From the NCBI GenBank assembly GCA_015222405.1, contig JADFVG010000156.1, positions 1-9,057 on the forward strand: 9,057 nucleotides of DNA. The letters are read 5' to 3'. Position numbers and translations under genes: made by a program. The stretch is from Chloroflexota bacterium (GTDB lineage: Bacteria > Chloroflexota > Dehalococcoidia > E44-bin15). The notes beneath the pieces were generated by a model. The model was not told the DNA's origin. It saw nothing but the letters and a program-made list of their open reading frames with translations, and made no database searches. Numbering within the stretch: the stretch's first letter is position 1; each line of letters opens with the position of its first letter. Below are positions 5,768 to 9,057 of this stretch, piece by piece.

Positions 5768-6693
5768 TGATAAGCTTCAGATACCAGGATAAGGGAACCG
5801 TCATCCACAAGCTCAACCCTTTTTGCAAGCTGGCGTGGATTAGTGGCGTTCTGGTCCTTGCCCTGCTCTTCGATAACCCCCTTTACCTCCTGGCGCTATT
5901 TGTATCGACGCTGCCCCTGGTGTGGGCGGCGAGGGTATGGAAAGAGTGGGCTTCCATTATGAAGCTCAGCTTCTATCTGTGCCTGCTGGTAATAGTGATA
6001 AATGCCCTGGTGAGCAATCAAGGCTCGCATGTCCTATATCAGTTTCCATTCCACATCCCGATATGGGGCACCCCCAAGATAACCCTGGAGGCCATACTCT
6101 GCGGAATAGGGAATGCAGTGCGCCTTACGGCAATAATCTCCGCCTTCGCCATACTCACCCTCACCCTTCATCCCGATAACCTGATGCTGGCAATGATAAA
6201 GATGAGGTTGCCCTATAAGTCAGTGCTGGTTACCTCGCTCGCCACCAGGTTTGTTCCCACCCTGATCGACGATATCGGAACCATCACCGATGTTCAGCGG
6301 TCAAGGGGATTGGAGCTCGATAAAGGGGGCCTGCCTCAGAAAATCAGGGGACGGATGACAATCATGATCCCGTTGCTCTCCAACTCACTGGATCGAGCGT
6401 TTCAGGTTGCGGAGGCGATGGAATCGAGGGCCTTTGGAAACGGGGCGAAGAGGACATTCTACAACAGGATAGGCATGAGCACTGTTGACATCGCCATACT
6501 CGCCTTCTTCTTTCTCCTCCTTGCTATGGGCATCTCCATGAGCCTTCTGGGGCAAGGCGAGTATAGCTACTATCCCACTTTAGGCGGCATGAATATCGGG
6601 CCTTTGGAAGGGCTTATGCTATCTATTCTGGCGCTTCTTCTACTCATGATGCTGCCCCTGGCCTATCTAAAGCGGAGGATTGACCTTGATTAG
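5767..6693 (+). CDS. ecfT: ECF transporter transmembrane coupling protein EcfT
   Basis: This is the T component of an energy-coupling-factor transporter (308 residues), an integral membrane protein that links the two ATPases to the substrate-binding S component. It opens with the family's typical HKLNPFCKLAW segment and has hydrophobic helices around 22-55, 67-82, 105-135 and 237-300. The two cytoplasmic coupling motifs that contact the ATPases are visible as QRSRGLEL (Ser179-Arg180-Gly181) and EAMESRAFG (Ser220-Arg221-Ala222); canonical forms are Ala-Arg-Gly, and the arginines are kept. The start is GTG 5767, sharing one base with the upstream TAG and preceded by AAGGTG (5755-5760). It sits directly before the ATPase and S genes, as in a dedicated (group I) ECF transporter. 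Confidence 0.93.
   Translation: MISFRYQDKGTVIHKLNPFCKLAWISGVLVLALLFDNPLYLLALFVSTLPLVWAARVWKEWASIMKLSFYLCLLVIVINALVSNQGSHVLYQFPFHIPIWGTPKITLEAILCGIGNAVRLTAIISAFAILTLTLHPDNLMLAMIKMRLPYKSVLVTSLATRFVPTLIDDIGTITDVQRSRGLELDKGGLPQKIRGRMTIMIPLLSNSLDRAFQVAEAMESRAFGNGAKRTFYNRIGMSTVDIAILAFFFLLLAMGISMSLLGQGEYSYYPTLGGMNIGPLEGLMLSILALLLLMMLPLAYLKRRIDLD
6674..6678 (+). promoter_or_regulatory. Ribosome binding site that decides the ATPase start
   Basis: GGAGG inside the end of ecfT lies 7 bases before TTG 6686. It is only one base before an upstream in-frame TTG (6680) and 16 bases before ATG 6695. Spacing therefore favours TTG 6686. Confidence 0.6.
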
Positions 6694-8353
6694 GATGGAT
6701 AGCCTCACCTTCTGCTATAGCGGTGCCAGCGTACCAGCGCTGGAGAATATCAACCTCGAGATCGAGGATGGGGAGTTTGTCCTGGTGACCGGCCCCTCAG
6801 GCGGGGGGAAGTCAACTCTGTGCCGATGTCTGAATGGCCTGATACCCCATTTCCATGGCGGGAGGATAACAGGCAGGGTGGAGGTAGGGGGCCTCGATGT
6901 ATTAAGACATCCAACCAAGGAACTGGCGACCAAGGTGGGGATGGTGTTTCAAGACCCTGAGAATCAGCTTGTGGCTATGGATGTGGAGAGGGAAATCGCC
7001 TTCGGCCTGGAGAATCTCGCCTTTCCCAGGGATGTCATCGCCAAGAGGATCGAGGAATCGCTCGATACCCTGGGCATCGCCAGCCTTCGTTATCGGCCAG
7101 TGCATGAGCTCTCCGGGGGCGAGAAACAAAAGGTTGCCATCGCCTCCGTCCTGGCGCTGCATCCGGATATCGTGGTGCTGGATGAGCCCACCTCGGAGCT
7201 GGACCCCAAGGGCGCTGAGGATGTCCTCTCAATCGTTGAGCGCTTGAACGATGAATTAGGCATCACGGTGATACTGATTGAACACCGGCTGGATAGGGTT
7301 ATCCATCTCGTAGATAGGATAATAGTAATACATGAAGGAAGAGCCATTGCCGATGGAGGGGCCAGGGCTATATTAGACAATGGGGAAATAGCCGACATCG
7401 GTGTTGGCATACCCCCGATAATCAGGCTGGTGCAAAAGCTAAAGCAAAAGGGCGTCAGCCTCGATAACATCCCCCTCACCGTGAAGGAGGGGAGGGTGAT
7501 GCTGGAGAGAGTTTTCAGGGAGGGACTAAGAAGGACACAGCCTCAGGATGAGAGGGTCAAGGGTAAACCGATAATCGAGATAGAGAACCTGTGGCATGTC
7601 TACCCCCAGGGGCTCACCGCCCTGAAGAATGTAAACTTGAGGATATGTGAGGGGGAGTTCGTCGCCATCATGGGGAGGAACGCCTCGGGGAAAAGTACGC
7701 TGGTCAAGCATATCAATGGATTGCTGAAGCCAACAAAGGGAAAGGTGAGAGTGGCAGGAATCGATACCAGAGAGGCTACCATCGCCCAGATGGCGCAAAG
7801 GGTTGGCTACGTTTTCCAGAATCCCAATGATCACCTCTTCGCCGATACTGTGCAGGAGGAGATTGCCTTCACCTTGAAGAATCTGGGATATCGAGGCCGG
7901 GAGATAGCATCAAGGGTTGATGAGATGCTGGAGAGGTTCAACCTGAAAGAATATAGCAGACAATATCCACGCTCGTTGAGTGGCGGGGAAAGGCAAAGGG
8001 TTGCCCTGGCATCCGTTCTCGTCGCCCAGCCCGACGTGCTCATACTGGATGAGCCAACCAGGGGGATGGAATATAGACTCAAGAGCGAGTTGATGAGGTT
8101 CCTAGAGGAATACAGGGACAGGGGGAATACGGTGATTCTGGTAACCCACGATGTGGAGACGGTGGCGGAGCACGCCGATAGGGTGATACTGCTCGGTGAG
8201 GGCAGGGTTGTGGTGGATGGGGGCAAACGGGACGTTCTTTCGCAGGCGCTCCTGTTTTCACCTCAAGTGAACCGTCTGGTTCAGGCCTTTGAAAAATATG
8301 GTGTTCCTGGAGACATACTAACCGCCGATGAAGCGCTGGACCTATTGATATGA
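6686..8353 (+). CDS. ecfA: Fused double ATPase of an ECF transporter (EcfA-EcfA')
   Basis: This cytoplasmic protein of 555 residues carries both ATP-binding cassettes of the transporter in one chain and powers uptake. Cassette 1 has Walker A GPSGGGKST (36-44), Q-loop VFQDPENQ (Gln89), signature LSGGE (132-136), Walker B IVVLDEP (Glu157) and His190. A linker (about 235-284) leads to cassette 2: Walker A GRNASGKST (320-328), VFQNPNDH (Gln368), LSGGE (421-425), VLILDEP (Glu446) and His478. All catalytic residues are present in both halves. The D-loop of cassette 2 reads EPTRGMEYRLK, where this family commonly has aspartate in place of the glutamate. The C-terminal LLFSPQVNRL is typical of the family. 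It overlaps the end of ecfT by 8 bases, and its stop overlaps the start of the S component (ATGA). Confidence 0.95.
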   Translation: MIRMDSLTFCYSGASVPALENINLEIEDGEFVLVTGPSGGGKSTLCRCLNGLIPHFHGGRITGRVEVGGLDVLRHPTKELATKVGMVFQDPENQLVAMDVEREIAFGLENLAFPRDVIAKRIEESLDTLGIASLRYRPVHELSGGEKQKVAIASVLALHPDIVVLDEPTSELDPKGAEDVLSIVERLNDELGITVILIEHRLDRVIHLVDRIIVIHEGRAIADGGARAILDNGEIADIGVGIPPIIRLVQKLKQKGVSLDNIPLTVKEGRVMLERVFREGLRRTQPQDERVKGKPIIEIENLWHVYPQGLTALKNVNLRICEGEFVAIMGRNASGKSTLVKHINGLLKPTKGKVRVAGIDTREATIAQMAQRVGYVFQNPNDHLFADTVQEEIAFTLKNLGYRGREIASRVDEMLERFNLKEYSRQYPRSLSGGERQRVALASVLVAQPDVLILDEPTRGMEYRLKSELMRFLEEYRDRGNTVILVTHDVETVAEHADRVILLGEGRVVVDGGKRDVLSQALLFSPQVNRLVQAFEKYGVPGDILTADEALDLLI

Positions 8354-9057
8354 GGAAAAGTTACATTTGCCTCGGTCTCATACTAGCCATATGTATAGCC
8401 GTCTTCGTTCTTCCCGCGTTCCCCTCATGCCCACTAAATGCGCTTATGAATTGGGGGCTGATAGCAGGCGTGCTCGCTACGTTGACCATCGCAGCCTTCT
8501 ATTTCGAGTTCGAGGTGGTTGCTCTCAGTTCAAAAGAGATAGCACTGGTATCCATGCTGGGAACTATATCTGCGGTTTTGCGGATCCCCTTCACCGCCAT
8601 GCCAGGGGTGCAGCCCTGCACCTTCCTAGTGATCTGTTCTGGATATGTCTTCGGGCCGGTGGCTGGGTTCATGGTTGGAGCCATGACAGCGCTGGTCTCC
8701 AACTTCTTCCTCGGTCACGGCCCCTGGACACCATATCAGATGTTCGCCTGGGGACTGGCGGGGGTTACAGCCGCCTATATCGGGCGATTCAACCTGGGAA
8801 GAATATGGCTTGTGCTCTTCGGCATCCTCTGGGGTTACCTCTACGGCGTGATAATGAATGCCTGGTTCTGGGCCACTTTCGTCTATCCCCTCACGCTCAG
8901 GACCTTCGTCGTGACTGAGACGAACAGCCTATGGTTCGACACCTTCCATGCAATAGGAAACGCCATCTTCCTTGGACTCTTTGGTGTAAAGACCATAGCC
9001 ATACTGGACAGGTTCAGGAAGCGATTCAATTGGGGGTTATCGAGCGAACCCAAGGGC
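8350..9057 (+). CDS. ECF transporter S component, substrate family uncertain (cut by right edge)
   Basis: This integral membrane protein should be the substrate-binding subunit of the ECF transporter. The first 236 codons are present with no stop; a basic, hydrophilic end (RFRKRFNWGLSSEPKG) suggests that little is missing. Hydrophobic segments occur near 8-24, 33-50, 64-78, 88-118, 128-146, 151-180 and 192-210. A conserved-looking core is GYVFGPVAGFMVGAMTAL followed by GHGPWTPYQMFAWGLAG (about 98-138). It lacks the N-terminal Met-His-Ile-Pro of CbiM/NikM, so it is not a cobalt or nickel S component, and I do not recognise BioY, ThiT or RibU signatures. Its position after two transcobalamin-like genes suggests a corrinoid S component in the manner of CbrT, but this is an inference. 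ATG 8350 overlaps the ATPase stop. A plus-strand frame at 8367-8918 is a shadow. Confidence 0.85.
   Translation, partial: MRKSYICLGLILAICIAVFVLPAFPSCPLNALMNWGLIAGVLATLTIAAFYFEFEVVALSSKEIALVSMLGTISAVLRIPFTAMPGVQPCTFLVICSGYVFGPVAGFMVGAMTALVSNFFLGHGPWTPYQMFAWGLAGVTAAYIGRFNLGRIWLVLFGILWGYLYGVIMNAWFWATFVYPLTLRTFVVTETNSLWFDTFHAIGNAIFLGLFGVKTIAILDRFRKRFNWGLSSEPKG

Noticed and set aside
8367..8918. 183-codon plus-strand open frame near the right edge
   Set aside because: It is out of frame with the S component, which starts at 8350, has membrane helices and stays open to the end of the window.
8350..9057. Cobalt or nickel transporter (CbiM/NikM)
   Set aside because: Those proteins begin with Met-His-Ile-Pro, which builds the metal site. 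This one begins MRKSYICLG.

Overview
The window most resembles a bacterium of the Chloroflexota, perhaps a Dehalococcoidia-like lineage. This is inferred from the style of the leucyl-tRNA synthetase, the mix of an archaeal-looking winged-helix regulator with ordinary bacterial sigma-70 promoters and Shine-Dalgarno sites, and a lipoprotein signal. No phylogeny could be run, so the taxon is a low-confidence guess. Gene density is high and no mobile element, CRISPR array, rRNA or tRNA was seen.

Left part (1-1130): the 5' end of leuS on the minus strand, running off the left edge, with its own promoter and an intrinsic-terminator-like hairpin just upstream. Next (1188-1973, plus strand) is a one-domain-plus-HTH regulator of a family I know mainly from archaea, closed by a clear rho-independent terminator at 2019-2069. 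The 300-base gap that follows holds a perfect-consensus promoter (TTGACA, 18 bp, TATAAT) with an inverted repeat filling its spacer, a direct repeat of the -10 region, and an 18-bp perfect palindrome in the leader.

Right part (2272 to the right edge): a six-gene plus-strand operon. Gene 1 encodes a large secreted protein whose layout, a six-repeat alpha/alpha barrel followed by a DUF4430 (transcobalamin-like C-terminal) domain, matches the layout of animal intrinsic factor and transcobalamin. Gene 2 is a small membrane-anchored beta-sandwich protein that shares a visible motif with the C-terminal domain of gene 1. Gene 3 is a lipoprotein with a second DUF4430-like domain and an S-layer-like C-terminal domain. 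Genes 4-6 are a complete ECF vitamin transporter: EcfT, a fused double ATPase, and an S component cut by the window edge. Genes 2-6 overlap end to start (ATGA, TAGTG, 8 bases, ATGA), so they are probably translationally coupled. Gene 1 is separated from them by two hairpins, one of them built from a G8 run and a C19 run.

Proposed reading: this is a surface capture-and-import system in which a secreted intrinsic-factor-like protein and a DUF4430 lipoprotein collect a ligand, most plausibly a cobalamin or other corrinoid, and hand it to a dedicated ECF transporter. The adjacent regulator may control it. The ligand is an inference: I found no cobalamin riboswitch, and the S component family could not be assigned with certainty.
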